Source: Peromyscus leucopus (Eukaryota > Chordata > Mammalia > Rodentia > Cricetidae). Taken from it: a stretch of DNA of 64,000 nucleotides. The stretch is from NCBI RefSeq assembly GCF_004664715.2, contig NC_051064.1, positions 109,425,740 to 109,489,739 on the forward strand. Reading direction: 5' to 3'. Below the pieces are notes generated by a model, which was not told where the DNA came from, did no database searches, and saw only the letters and a list, made by a program, of their open reading frames with translations. This document shows positions 35,294 through 49,500 of this stretch, piece after piece (the stretch's first letter is position 1; the number at the start of each line of letters is the position of its first letter). Position numbers and translations under genes: made by a program.

Positions 35294-36451
35294 CTGCCGG
35301 CGGAGTCCAGAGAAAGAAAGTTCATGACTGGGACTTGTGACTGTCCAAGCTCCACTGCCTTTCAGGCCCAGGCAGGGCTGCAATGACCAACACACTCCCC
35401 CCAAGTTAGCTGGACTTCTAACTCAGCCTCCTTCCCATCCTCCGAGTCGGCACCTCTGCAGCCCTCCATCCCAGCTCCCACTGAGGCTCAACAGAAGCCT
35501 CGGACCCATTCTTCCACCTCACCCACACCCAGACCTGCAGCATCTCCCCCATCTCCCACCCTAGCCTAGGCCCTTACTGCCTAGGTCTGGACCAGTACGT
35601 GTTCCCTGCCTCCTCTTCACAGTTCAGCTGTGCGCCTGGTCAAGGCCCAGGTCAGAACACCCTCAACCTCACATGGCACATCACTCAGCAATCCCTAAGG
35701 CCTGCTGGCCCTTAAGCCCCACCCTGTGCTTTCTCCACACTTGAGTCCCACCCTGCCGTAGGCCTGGATGATCCTGTCACCCCTCTTGGCCTTAGCTGCT
35801 TCCTCTGCCAGAAACACTGTTCCTGGTGAAGGCCCCATCCCACCCCAAGGCTGTCTCAACCCACCACTCTCTCTGCTCCTTTTTCCTCCACCTTATCCTC
35901 TTGGTATTTTTTGTAGTTTCCTGAGTTTACTGTCTGCTCCCACCAGAACGGACACTCCTCGTGGGCTAAGCAGGAACCTCTCTCTACCCAGTTTCTTCCC
36001 CTAGGACCTGGACCAACAGGGAGCCAGCATCTCTGGGTACCTGCGCTCACTGACAGATAAAGCAGAACTGAGGGTCCCCTTCGTGGAGCAGCTTTGAGCC
36101 TCACTCTGACCCCACCCCCTGGAGCTTTGTAAAGGAGGGGCCCTCCTGCCTCAGGCTCCTTAAAAAGCAAGCTGTCAGGCCTTGGCCCTCTTCCCAGGGC
36201 TCTTCCTTCCCTCCCTCAGCCTTCACGTACTCAGCTGTCCCCCCATGACACCTGCATCGCTCTGTCCAGATGCTGCAGAGCCCCTGCGCCAGCTGCCTCC
36301 CAGCAGCCTTAATAATGTCGGAGACAGAAAGTACTCAGGCACTGTGTTCCTTTCCCACGCGCCATGGCCATGTGTGCTTTCAGAGCGGAGCAGGGTGGGC
36401 ACCGAGCCTTGCTTATCTGGACAAGAGCAAACGCAGCCCAGCCTGCCATGC

Positions 36452-36507
<56 letters not shown>

Positions 36508-39500
36508 AACATACAACAGTAAAAGCTGCCTGGCCCATCCACCCCTACCTTGACACAGAATAGCATGGGGCGCCACCAACACAGGCAGCCACCCCACGGA
36601 CCCAGGCACCTCCAACCCCTTACCTGCTCTGTAGGGCCTGAGACCCCATGCTCCTTGATTTTGCACTCCAGGCCTGGGGCATGGCAGCAGGAAGCATGGA
36701 CGCTGGCCTCCCGGTGGCCAACGCACTGGCCAGGCTGATGTCTGGGCCTCAGCAGAGCCGGCCGCTGGACCCCAATGTCTTCCACCTCCCAGTGGAAGCT
36801 GCAGCCTAGAACAGAGGGCGTCCGGCTCAGACACCACGATTCTGTGGGCCTCCTGTCTTTCTGACCCCATCTACTCGGAGTAGAACAGTCGCTGGTTTGA
36901 GCAGCAGGATCCTGGATTTTCACTTCTGCCGCTGACCATCTGCGTGGTCTTGGCAGAGCCATTCCACCTCTTGGAGCCTTGCTTTCTTAAGAAAAGCATG
37001 GGATGGGGGTCCTCCGCTGAGGTACTCAGAGCCTCTGAGTTCCTTCCCCCTCCTACCACCAAAAGTTAAGGTGTGAGCCCAGGTCTGCCTGGGACACCTA
37101 GGGACTCCCTCTGGTCTTGGGAGTAAGGGACACCACCAGCTACAGAACCATGGATAGCGGCCACTCAGCCTCAGTTTCCCTTTAGTACCATTTCGAGCAC
37201 AAGAGCACAGAGACACTGTGAAGAGGAACGGAGGCCATATGTGTGAAGTCCCAGCATATGACCTATGCATGGCAAAGACTGCATGTTACAGTGTTGGGGA
37301 CCAGAGTCCTCTGTGTCCTAGCTACGGGACCTCAGTAGAGCCACCCTACCTGGAGGGACAGCTCCCTTCGCTGGCGAGTGGAGCTCTGCTGGGCAGCAGA
37401 TAGAGAAGGTCCAAGGCTTTCACTGCTCTGAATATGCCCTGGGGCTTAGCTGTTGACTCCCAAATCCAAAAGAGAGCAGCACAGAGGTGTGACCAACAGG
37501 ACCAGGGAACCTTGCCACGTCCAGTCTGCAGCCACCCACTGGGCTCGCCTGCACCCTGCAGACCCATTCTGTGCCAGAGCTCTGACCACCCCACCCTTCG
37601 CTCTGGAGCCCTCAGTGGCTCCCCAGCCTGCAGTCCACTAGAATCTGCCCCTGAGCGAGCCATTCCCAGCGCGTCCCACCCCTTCATGCCCTCTCTAACA
37701 TCCTCCATCCGTGCAGGACTGCTCCGTCTCCTGACCTTACAGCCCCCGTCCCCGAATGGCACTCAAGGTCTTCGCCTGCGTTTTCTACTACTTGCCTGGG
37801 AATGTTTCTGACAGTGACCATTATGCTCCCTAACCCAGATGCAGGGCAGTGAGATGACAAGGACAGCTAATGCCCCTTGTCCCAGGACCAGGCTACCTGC
37901 TTGGTATACATACACCCTTTGCACTCCAGGATGAGGAAACCGAGCACAGGGCTGATCAAGAACTTGATCCCGCTGCCGAGTGCAAGAATTCAAACTGAGG
38001 TTGCCCCCTTGGAGACAGGCCTCAGAGCCTTCCCTTGGTTGGCACTAGGCACCCTCAGCCTGTGCCCTACCTCACCCTGCCATTAACACCCCTGAGGAGG
38101 CACTGGCTCCATCCCTCTCTTGAGAAGGAAGCCGAGAAGAAAGAGGATCACACCACATGGAAGGAGTGGAGGCCGGCTTGAAGTGGGCCCTGGATCTCGG
38201 GTTCTGGAGGACCAGGCTCTGGGCGGAGTCAAGCACTTCAGAACAGGGCCTCTTTCTCCCGGCTTGGACTGGACTCCTACCTGTGAGGACGTGATCCTCC
38301 TGGTGGCAGTGAGCACGGGTCTCCAGGCTAGCTCTGGCTGCAGGCGTGGTGTGGACGCTACAGTTGGCACGGGGAAGCAGGCAGCACCTAGCAACAGCGT
38401 AGACCCCCTCACCTCCAAATGCATTGAGGGCCTTGCAGACCTGCTGCCCCCCTGTAGCCTGAGGGCCACAGAAAAACAAGAACCAGTAAGAAAAGAATAC
38501 AAGGCTGGGACAAAGGGACACAGGCACCCAGCTGGGACCGGTGGAGGCCTCAGTATCATCCTTATCCCCACTGCTCTAGAGACAAGGCGCTCACCCAGGC
38601 CCAAGACAAACTTCTATCTCCAGGCAGCTCCGTATAAAATTTCCAGACAGACTCTGCTTCCAAGTGGAGACATTGGGTGGCTGACACACCAGCTCCAGCT
38701 CCGGCCTGGAAAGCATCCCAGGAGCTGTCCCTAGGACCTGGCCCTCCTGGTCAGGTGGTGCCCTCCAACCAAACAGCGTCACACAGCATCTGCATGCCCC
38801 TCACCCCGACTCCAGAGACCAACACAGTGAAGTAGCTCTTAAGACATTCCAGCACAAGGCCCTGCCTGCATGCCCCATGGGCACTGCCCATCCTGGATGT
38901 GGATCTCTGGCCACACCTTTAAGCCTGAAAAATGGGAACTAGAAGACAACTCAGGGGCCAAGCAGCTGCAGCGGCTGAAGGCTGGGGCTGGTGGGGGATA
39001 GACACAAAGAGCCAGGGTACCTCAATCCGATCACCCCGTCGCCTCCCGCTCCAGGAGAGGCTGGAACAGCTCAGCAGCTCCTCTTCTGTGGCACAGTGGG
39101 CTGTGGCAGTAGCTGTCCGTGTGGGCCCCGAGGGTGCTGACCACACTGTCCTGCAGAGCAGCTGCCCGCCTGCAACAAGTGATGAGTAGACCAGATGAGT
39201 AGGGTCTTGGGATGTTAAGGAAAGCCTCGGTTGATGGCAGGAAAGAGGGGCCTTCGATCTCACTGTTTTCCCATGGAAATACATCATGGAAATGTCAGCA
39301 AGCCCTTCCAGAGCCTCCGCCCTTAAACTATAGCCAAGGAATGAAAACCCTTGAACCAGGAAGGGGACAGTGTGCCCTCCCTGCCGCCCTGCTCACCGGC
39401 CACATGAGTGCTGGGGGGCAGTGTGGCCACCAGGTTGGGGGTCAGCACCCGCTGATCTTCAGGGAACCAGGCCATGTTGATGACGTCTTTGGTAGAGAAG

Positions 39501-42500
39501 TGGATCAGCCTCTGCCGCAGCTCGGCCAAAGTGAGCTCTGGCTCCAGAGTCAGCATCATGGCTACAATGCCTGGGGTTGCAGAATTAGAGAAGGTGGGTG
39601 GCCCTTCCCAACCATAGGACTCCTGCCCGGGTGCATATGAAGGAACAAACACATGCATGCACATACATTTCATGCACTTGCACACATACAAAAGCTGCTC
39701 ATCTGGAAATTTAAGTATCTGAGACCCCTCCCTCACTTGGTGAAAATCAGGTGAGAAAACGTCCTCTCCTGCCTATGGGCCTCAGCAACTGCAGATGTTT
39801 GCTAGGTGAAGCCATCCACCATATCCCACATCCAACTCCTCCAGGGAGGCTTCCCTGACCCCAAGGCTGTACAGGTACCTTGGTGGGGTTCCCCCTAAGA
39901 GAGCCCTGACTACTTTCTATTCCATTTATTTGTACACCTTTCCCTGGTACACTCAGTGTTCTTCAGGACATTGTGATAGTTTGATTCTTAAATGCCCCCC
40001 AAAAAACCCTGTATGTTGAAGGCTTGGTCACTGGAGGAGACAGAACTTCCAGAAGATGTGGTCCTAATAGAAATAGGTTATTGGGGGTGTGTCGTAGGTC
40101 AAAAGACCTCTTTGCTGAGCAGTTTCGCTCTGCCACACATTCCCCACCATGGCACACCCTAAAATAAAGGTGCCCAGTGAGTGTGAGCTGAACCTCAAGT
40201 CAAAGCGACTCCTCCTCAGACACTACCACACTGACAGAAAGCTGCTCACCACAGGCACCATCAGGTCACCCTCACATTTGCCCTCAGGCACAGGACCTGT
40301 CCCAGAGGGTCAGGGTACAGACCCTGCCGCCTGCCAAAGGGCCATGATGGCAGGAGGGTGGGGTGGAGACTCACCAGCCACGTGGGCAGCAGCCTGTGAC
40401 GTCCCGCTCTGGGACGTGAAGCAGGTGCTGCAGTCACTGGAGGCACCAATGATGTCCTTCCCGGGAGCAAAGAGGTCCACACAGCGGCCAAAGTTGGTCC
40501 CCAAGGTCCCCAGGGTGACTGGCTGGTCCCGGACATTGGTGGCCCCAACTGTGATGACCTGGCAAGGTGAGGAGGTGGGTAGCAGAGAAAAGAAGAGGGT
40601 CATGGTGGGGGTAGGAGGTCTTGCCTCTGGAGGAGCTAACACCAGCTCCCACATATGTCCCACTGGAATGCTGTCCCCTATGAGAAATGCAGCTCCTCGG
40701 GGGGAAACACTGGCATTTCGCCTTAGCCAGGGCTGCCCACCATGTGCCAGACCCCATTCCTGAGTCCCTGTGGAGCCCATGTTCTCGTGAGGAGACTGGG
40801 TAGGTAGGAAGGGTTCTTCTGTCAGGCAGGCATGGTACTGTGTAGAAGCCTAGAACAGGCAAGATGGAGGAGACAGGCGGGGCCTTAGCGATGTTAAATT
40901 CAGCAGTTTGGTAAGCTGAGGTGGTGAGGGAGGCAGGCTGGGTTTTGGGAGGCCTTGAACTGAGACAGGTGCCTCCCTCCTCAGCACTCCCAGCATTAAT
41001 AGTCCACCGCGTAACAGATGCCCTGCAGGTGTCCCTCAGATGAGGATGGACCCGCTGGACTGTCAGCTCCTCCAGGAAAGCCCCTCCCAGGATGCACCTG
41101 CCACAGCCAATGACATGGTAGATACTCTGATGGTCGTGACATGAGGGCTTTGGTACTGGCAGTAACCCCCAATCTCACTGGGGCCAGTTATGAGTAAAGA
41201 GCTGGACAATGAGGAGGGACGTTAAGGGATTGGACAGGACAGTGGGTTAACGTGGGGAAGACATGAGTCCCCCAGGGGTCCACTTGGGAGCTCAGCCAGC
41301 GAGGGGGCGGGACATCTGCCACCTTCCCTTTGTTCTGGGGGAACGGCACTGACTGGCACCTACCTCTGGTGCAGAGGCTGGGGAGTAGAGGCAGGCATCA
41401 TCCCGGAAGTTGCCAGCTGCAGCAACCAACACTACCCCAGTCCTTGCCAGGCGCTGGCAGGCAGTGTTGAGGATCCTGCTATACCCACCCGCCAGGGGCA
41501 GCAGGACTACTACTGGCCCTGAAGGCTGGACTAGCTGGCTTTTCCAAATAAACTCCAGACCTGCAAAAAAACAAAAAAACAAAAGAAAAAAAAAACCCTA
41601 GTTCTTTCCCTCAGAGGCACAGTGTGATGGATCACTTTGTGGTAGTTTGGTGTCCTATTGCTTAACCAATTAGGACAATTAATTAATGCAATACCTTATT
41701 GCAGTATTGTTTTTATCTGACTGATATTTAAATCATTTACTCACTTTCTTGGAGTAAAGAGGATGACTTCCACAACATTGGTTGGCCTCACCCAATCTGT
41801 TGAATACCTTGAGAGAAAAAGCCTGGGTCCCTGAAGGAGGAATTCTGCCCCTAGACTTCAGTTTAGACCAAAAACTAAAGGAGCTCCGTGTTCCCCAGAA
41901 CTACATGCTAAGACGTCATTGCTGAAAACACCACACACTTTGGTTGCAGGGTGTGATGGCCATTCTTGGTTGTCAACTACATCTGGAATTAACTAAAACC
42001 CGAAAATGGAGGGCATACCTATGCGGGATTGTTGCTGAATTTGAAGTGGCAAGATCTACTTCTAATCCAGATCTTTGAGGTGGGAAGACACATCTTTAAT
42101 CCAGATCTTTTGAGTTGGAAAAATCCACCTCTAACCTGGGCCACGCCTTCTGCTGGAAGCCTGTGTAAGGCCATTGAAGGAAGTGTCTGCTCTTTGCCTG
42201 CTTGCTCTCTCCTCACTAGCAAGTGATTCCTTCACTGCATTAGAGCCTACTTCTTTGGGATTCCAACATCTACTGAAGACCAGCTGAGACATCCAGCCTC
42301 GTGGACCGAGCAACTACTGGATTCTTGGACTTTCCATTCATAGTCACCATTGTTGGTTAGCTGCCCTGTAAGTCATTCTTACAGGTCCTCTATATATGTA
42401 AAGAGAGATTCTTTCTGTAAGTTAGGTTACTGGAGAGAACCCTGACTAATGCACAGGACATAGAGAAATCAAGCTGGAACGGAGTTAGAAGCTTCCTCCC

Positions 42501-43487
42501 TGCTGCCTTCTCTACCCTCGCCATACCCTAACCTGGACCTGCCTAACCCAGCTGTCCCTGTCCTAACAGCTTCATTCCTGTTCAGGCTCCTGTTCTGTCG
42601 CACACAGTATGGCCACGCCAACCTCTCAGAACCTTCTAGATCCAGGTGTCCCGGGGGGGGGGGGGCAGTGACTGAGCTGGGAACTGGAGTCCAGGACCAT
42701 ATTCCTAAGGGTTGGCTGGTGAGGCCCCTCCCACCAGGAGGAGGTAAGGGGCAGTGAACTAGACACAGGAGTGTAGGTGACATTTATGATTACCACTGGC
42801 TATCAGGTCCTGGCTTGTGTAGAACTGCTTAGACCTGACCCCTTTACCCCTTCAGCTTCATACAGAGGACCCTGTGGCCAGGGTGGACGTAACAGTTCCC
42901 TCATGCTGGCCCACCCTCCCCAGTAATGTCCTAGGAGCTTTCTATGCACTGGTGGGGGCCTGGAAGAGGGGAACATTCTCCCACAAGAAGCCCTCCAGAG
43001 GCCGCAGCCTGGCCTGTGTAAGGACTTCCAGGAAATGAGCAGGCTTTCTCTACACGGTGGCCTTCAGGGTGGCGAGCTGGACTGGGGTTAGTCAATAAGG
43101 GGGTGGGGCCGGCACAAGAGGTCACCGATGGGACAGAGGCTATTGATTTAGATGTGGGTCAATGACTGTGCTCTAAAGTCCCAGGCACGGGGCTGGAAAG
43201 ATGACTCAGTGATCCAGAGCACGCGATGCTCTCGGAGAGGACCAGGGTTCAGATCCCAGCATCTACATGGTAGCTCACAACCAACTGTACTCCCGTTCCA
43301 GAGGATTTGACCCCCTTTTCTGACCTCTGTGGGCACCAGGTATGTACCTGACACACACACACACATACATGCAGGCAAAACATTCATGCTCATAAAAATG
43401 AATGAATGAATGAATGATGGATGGGTGGGTGGGTGGGTGGGTGGGTGGGTGGATGGATGGATGGATGGATGGATGGATGGATGGATG

Positions 43488-43556
<69 letters not shown>

Positions 43557-46500
43557 CAGCTGAAGTCCCAGGCAGGGCTCATGGACCAAGCTGGCTCCCA
43601 TATGCTGCCTGAGCCAGCTCAGGGCCAACATCTGACTGTTTGGTGACAGTCAAACCATTAACTAGCTGCTCCTTCCCCAGAGGCTGGTCGGCTTCTGCTG
43701 TGGGCCCCGGCCAAGTCACCCTCTCTGGCTGGGATTCCTGACTGTGTAACAACCATCTCATGCCAGCTGCAGGGTTGTCTGCCAAGCCTTGCACTCAAGT
43801 GCCCAGCACAGTGAGACGCAGTAAGCCAGTACTCCCTCCCTCCCTCTCCCCTACCTACACACCAAAGTTCTAGCCCTCTGGGTACCCGCTGGAGTGGACT
43901 GACAGAGTAAGCTGCAGAAGTCTGGAAAGATCTGCTGCAGTCCCTCCACCAAGTGCGCGCCCTGGCTCTGGTGGTAGGCACACAGATGGGGAAAGATGGC
44001 TTCTACCACCTCAGGGCTCCACGAGTCTAATGCGGCGTGAGGAACGACAGTCATGTAAAGACACTGCCAAAGAGAACAGTGGGGAGCTGTGGAAGAGCCC
44101 AGAGACCCATCTGGCATGAGCCCGGTCCCCTCCCAAGCCTCAGTTTCCCCCCTGCATTCTCCATCTCTGGGACCATGCCAACTCTATCACCCTCAACGGT
44201 AGCAGAGACCACCTGACTACGAGACCTTGGTTCCTGCTAAGCTTTGGCCAGCTTCACACAGAGGGCAGAACCCAGAGTGCCACTCACCTACGAGGGTGCT
44301 GCTGACTGTGCCCTTCCCTTGACAGTTGAGCACACGCAGACTGCGCAGGCTGGTGCCCTTGGCCACACCAGCATCCCGGCCGCCGACCACGCCTGCCAGG
44401 TGGGTGCCGTGGCTGTCGCACTTGCTCGCCTGCTCAGTCAACACAGGGGTCATGTGAGACGACTTTACTCACCCCGTGATATATCAGTAGATGCCTGGAC
44501 AGACCGACATCCCACCCCACAAATAGCAGGGGAAGTCAGGCAGTGCTGACGTGATTCTCCGGGGGTGGCACCTCTGCCCACCTCCACCCACCTCTGAGAT
44601 GAAGTCAGAGAGAGACACTCACCTGCCTGTGGAAGCGTGTCCCATCCTCCTCGGGCACGCTGTTGAAGTCAGTGATGGTGACCCTGCCCTCAATTTCCCG
44701 ATGGTCACTCTGGATGCTGGTGTCTAAGAGATATACCTCCACCTGGCCACTTCCATCTTCCCGGGGCAGCATTCGTGGGAGGGGAGAAGAGTCGTGGGGG
44801 TAAGGTTATTGCTCATGTACTGAGCTGTCCACCCCCCTACAGATTAGACAGCTCATGGAATCTCCCCACGCTCTTTGCAAGCTGCATGTTACTGAGTCTG
44901 TTTTACCGCAAGGAGTGAGGCACGGAGAGAGCAGGGAGCTGCCCAGTGCCTGAAGCCTCGGGGACTAGAGAGTCGATGATTCAATGACTGGAGCATGTGT
45001 TGCTCTTGGAAAGGAACTAGGTTCTGTTCCCAGCACCCACATGCTACCCAACAACCATGTGTAACCTCAGTTCCAGAAGACACAGTGCCCTCTTCTAGCC
45101 TCTGTGAACACTGTACATGCATTCAGACGAAACACTGATACACATGAAATAAAAATGAATGAATCTTTTTTTAAAAAAATTCATCCTGGGGCTGGGGATA
45201 CGGTTAAGTCTGAGAGTACTTTCCTAGCAGGCCTTAGGCCAACTTCAGTCCCTGGTAGGTATGGTAAGGGGACAGGGCAAGGTGTCCCAAAGGAAAAGGA
45301 ACCTTAGCTTGCCACTCCCAGCCTGTGGCCTGGCACAGAGAGCCCTGTGGCTAACCCCAGGGCGCACTCTGGCTGGTTGGATGCAGCCTAAGAAGCTCGG
45401 ACACTCCCAGCTACCAGGTTTCCTTGATCTCACCTAGTCCATGCCCCGTCTACTTAAGCCATAGATTAACCTTCCTTGCATACTAGAAGCTCCACAGGAG
45501 ACAGACCCTTCAGACTCCACAGAACCCGATCCTTTCCCAAAGCAGGTACCCGTTAGCCTTTCTCGGCTCGGTATCTCTCACAATCCCACCAGACCCAGGC
45601 CACCTTCCTCCATCTCTGAAAGCAAGACCCACTAGGCAGAGGAGACCCAGTGACAGATGGAGGGAGCCTTCAGCAGCCTGATGGCACTGGAGGTGGGGGG
45701 CCAGGGGAGCCAGGAGACTAGATATCTAGATGGGAGCAGCGGAAGTGTGCTGTGTCTGTCCTACCGAGGGGTCTGCCCCAGTCTACAGGGCTGGGTATCC
45801 CACAGACAGTGGGTCAGTCAGGTCTAGCCTCTTCCCCGAGAGAGGTGAAGCATGGGGGGCCTATCAAGACTCAGAGGATGAAGCCCACAAGGATGAGAAG
45901 CTGGGGGGAGGGTCGTTTAAGGGAAGACTTGCATTCTGCATGGAGCAATGCAGAGAAGACAGAGGAGGTCAGTGCAGACTCTGGAGCCCCAGCAAGTGGG
46001 GAGGGGGCTCAGAGCAAAGCAAGTGGGGGCCGGAGGCTTACTGGGGATCTTACTGGAGGGGCTGTATTCCTCAGTCTGGTGCCCTGCTGGGATAATCCGC
46101 TCCAGGTTCCACGGGATGCTCTGGGCGAAGACAAAGGAGTCCTCCTCGATGTACTCCACGTGGGGTAACTGCAGGGCCTACAGAAGCCACAGAGCCATAG
46201 AACTTAGCTTCAAAAGCCCCTCAGTTAACAACAGCCCACATCAGTCCCACCTGAGCCAACTGCTTGTCCACATCTCCAATGCGCACCTACCCACATTGTC
46301 CCAAAGCCTCCCTCCTGGGGCCCAGAGTCAGACCAGGGGCCGGTGGCCTCACTCCTCTATGGTTAGGGAACACCGTTCTCTGTAACTACAGTGGCTGAAT
46401 CCATAGGTCTGGCCAGAAGGATCTGGGCTCCTCCTCTCACCTGGGAGTCAGGTGGTCAGGAATCTTAGTGCCTAAATGTCACACTCAAATCAGGAAAGCC

Positions 46501-49500
46501 CTGCTAGTCATTTTGTGTCTGCCTCCATCCCCATCCTTGGCACTAAGCACAGCACTGGACTCCCAGGCAGAGGCCTCCAGTGTGTTCAGCTAACAGGAGG
46601 CATCCACATCAGTTAGATGAGAGAGGGCCTCTACCCTGCTCCTTAACCACGCCCACAGCAGTCCCATTCCCAGGTGCCATTCCTCCAGGCTTCAACATCC
46701 TCTCCTCATCCTCCCCTCCTGGAGGGGCAAGACATCTCTGGCGCCTCAGTAACCTACCAGTCAGTTTCATTACTTAACTAACATCTGCTTAAACACTCCA
46801 CATTCAACTGGGGATGTTGGTACCTGTCTATAACACAAGCATTCCAGAAACAGAGTCGGGGAAACCATGAGTTTGAAGCCAGCTTGAACTACAGAGCATG
46901 ACACTGTCTCAACCTATCCCTGTACAAAATAAAAGGAAGGAAGGAAGGAAGGAAGGAAGGAAGGAAGGAAGGAAGGAAGGAAGGAAGGAAGGAAGGAAAT
47001 TCCACATTCTCCACCAGTCCTTAAATGACGGCTATCATCACTACATCTGACTTACAGTTAGTCCTGGGAGATAGAGACACCTGCTCTAAGTTAAATAAAC
47101 TAATGGGACACTGAGCCGACCATGGCACCTTTTGAGATGCCAAGGCTCAAGTTCCCAGGCAAATTTCGTGGCCTGTACAAAGCTGGTTGCCCTGATCAGC
47201 AGGCGCCTGCCTGGCACCTGGCATTTCGGGTGTCTTATTCATCCCCCACTGTGCTGAGCGCACGGCACCAGCTAACTGCTCTGGCTTCAGCTGGTCCGTC
47301 TCCACCTTTGCTGTAACCCTGACGGAAAGGCTGGATCACCTTCACCTGCGGTCACAGAAGATGCCTGTTGACGTGCACAGCAGACAGACAGAAGGCACTG
47401 ATTGATGTCCTCCTGCATGCTAGCCCTGTCCACACCCCATGAAGGCCTCACAGTCATTTAGTCACAAGACGTCAAGTCACTTTAAACCCTGGGGCAGCGG
47501 TGATCTGGGTGTGTGCATAGTGCACAATGGGGGCCTGGGCAAGGCCCTGAGCCCTGGTACCTACGTGTGTGCAGGAGGCTGAAGGCACCCAGTGGGGAAG
47601 GGAACTGGCATGCAGATGGGAACCTGGAGTGCCATGATGGAGGGAGAGCGGGAAGTAGCCTATGCCGCTTTCACCTCCTCCAGAAAAGAAAGGCGCAGCA
47701 CTCAGGAGTGATGGAGAAGGACTACCCCTGTTCCAGAAGAGAAGAATCTGACACCTCTGACACTCTATAAGAGCTGGGGAGGCAGTAACACACACCTTTA
47801 ATCCCAACACTGGGGAGACAGAGGCAGGTAGATCTCTGTGAGTTCGGGGTCAGCCTGGTCTACAGAACAAGTTCCAGGACAGTCAGGGCTACCCAGAGAA
47901 ACCTGGTCTTGAAAAAAAAGAAACACACACACACACACAACAAACAAACAAAAAGAACCAATGTCCCAGGCCTTGTCCCCGTGGTTCCCAAAGGCAGTGA
48001 AAAAAGCAGACAGGCATGCCATTGGGTAGGGGCCAAGCTCTCCTGCTAGCTGCCTTGTGATCCTTCTGTCCTCCAATGAATGTAGACATGGCATTGGGAC
48101 ACAGCCAAGGTTACAAGGCAGCTATCGGGGAACCGGGAACCACTGCTGTGACCCAGGAAGAGTTCATAGGTATCACTGGTCCTGACTCAGCAGTGGGCAT
48201 GCTAAGCTCAGTCTAGACATGGAAATGGAAGGCCGTCCCTCCTGGGAAGCGCCACGCCCAAGAGGCTCACCAGGCTCAGCAGGTCACTGCTCATCTTCAC
48301 CAAGAAGCCAGGGAAGAGGTCATAGAAGATGTGCAGAACCTTGATGACATAGCCCCGGCGGGCAGCCCGGGTCTGCAGGCGATGGATGGCTTGTTCAATC
48401 TGCAGTCGCTGTGTCTTCTCGGTCAGCACCACCACATAGGTGCCTGGCAGCCTCCAGGCCTCCTGGTCCCCAGGGAGGAAGGGAAGCAGAGAACATGAGA
48501 GCTCCAGGAGACCCACAGTGACCCAGTGTAGCATTCATATGACAGACTTCCCCCACGCCATCTTTCGTGAACTGTGTTCCTGGAGAAGATCATTTAGTTC
48601 TCTGGGAGCAATGTCTCTGCCTGCCCAAGGAATACGTCAGGAAAGATCTTTCCTCTCCCCTCCTTAGCAATGTAGCTTAGGGCACATCTGGTGAGAGCAA
48701 TAATTAATATGTATATTTCCCATGGTTTCTCTGTCCCTGCTTTGAACTCTGAACTATTCAAGTAAATACCCCACAGAATACTGATAAAAGGCTCTTGTAG
48801 AGCCTTGAGGCCCCTGGTTCTGTTGATTCTTGAGTTGCACTAATCATTGGCAGGTTGAAAGAGGTGGCACCCAAACAGGGACCTGACCAAAATATAGGGA
48901 ATCTAATGAGAGGTATATGGCTTTGGAAAGCACCCAAGAATCTCACTCCAGGACACCAGGATAATCATGGGGCAAACCAAAAGCAAAAGAGATGACCACA
49001 TGTGCTTATTGTACATGATGCTAAAAGCATGAAGGAGGAAAAAAAACAGATTTCTATGACCTGTCAGAATATATGGACACATACTGTTACTGGCTGCGAC
49101 CATTGGGTCCATTGCACATAAAGCAATGGAAAAAGATGTTTTGTGTTATTTTAAACAAGCTCATGGCAGGGAGAGGTGACCCCATTAAATGTCTGGCCCC
49201 TTTTAATCTGATCACCTTAGTAATTCAGCCTTTGCAAACTACTCCTGTCCTATCAGCACAAGGAGAAACCACCAGACAGACAGCCTCTTCAGACAGAAGG
49301 GGGGCTGAAGGCTCAGCCCCTCCCCCCCCTCACTCCCAGTCTTCTGATTCAGAAGACAGAATGTCCTCTGCTAGCCCTTCCTCTGCTTCCCACGAGTTGG
49401 TGCTTTTGCATTATCCTGAGAGGTCCGGTTAGCTTAAAAGGAAGGATGCCGAGGCGTCCCTAACCTTGCCTTCGTGATCCCAGTGCATTTCCAACCCCTT

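Noticed and set aside
36223..36962. Long - strand open frames of about 215 aa
   Set aside because: They read through Pcsk9 exon 11, intron 11 and the (CA)n run, giving poly-Cys/Val. Only the exon 11 part (36624-36805) is real.
38120..38734. 204-aa + strand open frame
   Set aside because: It lies antisense to Pcsk9 exon 10, whose GC-rich coding bias keeps the other strand open. No family recognised.
40149..40763. 204-aa + strand open frame
   Set aside because: Antisense shadow of Pcsk9 exon 7 and adjoining intron sequence.
43397..43555. CRISPR-like regular repetition
   Set aside because: Contiguous tetranucleotide units without spacers in a mammalian intron; a microsatellite.
43148..43631. 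Open frames with Tyr-Leu-Ser-Ile and His-Pro-Ser repeats
   Set aside because: Translation of the compound tetranucleotide microsatellite; not protein coding.
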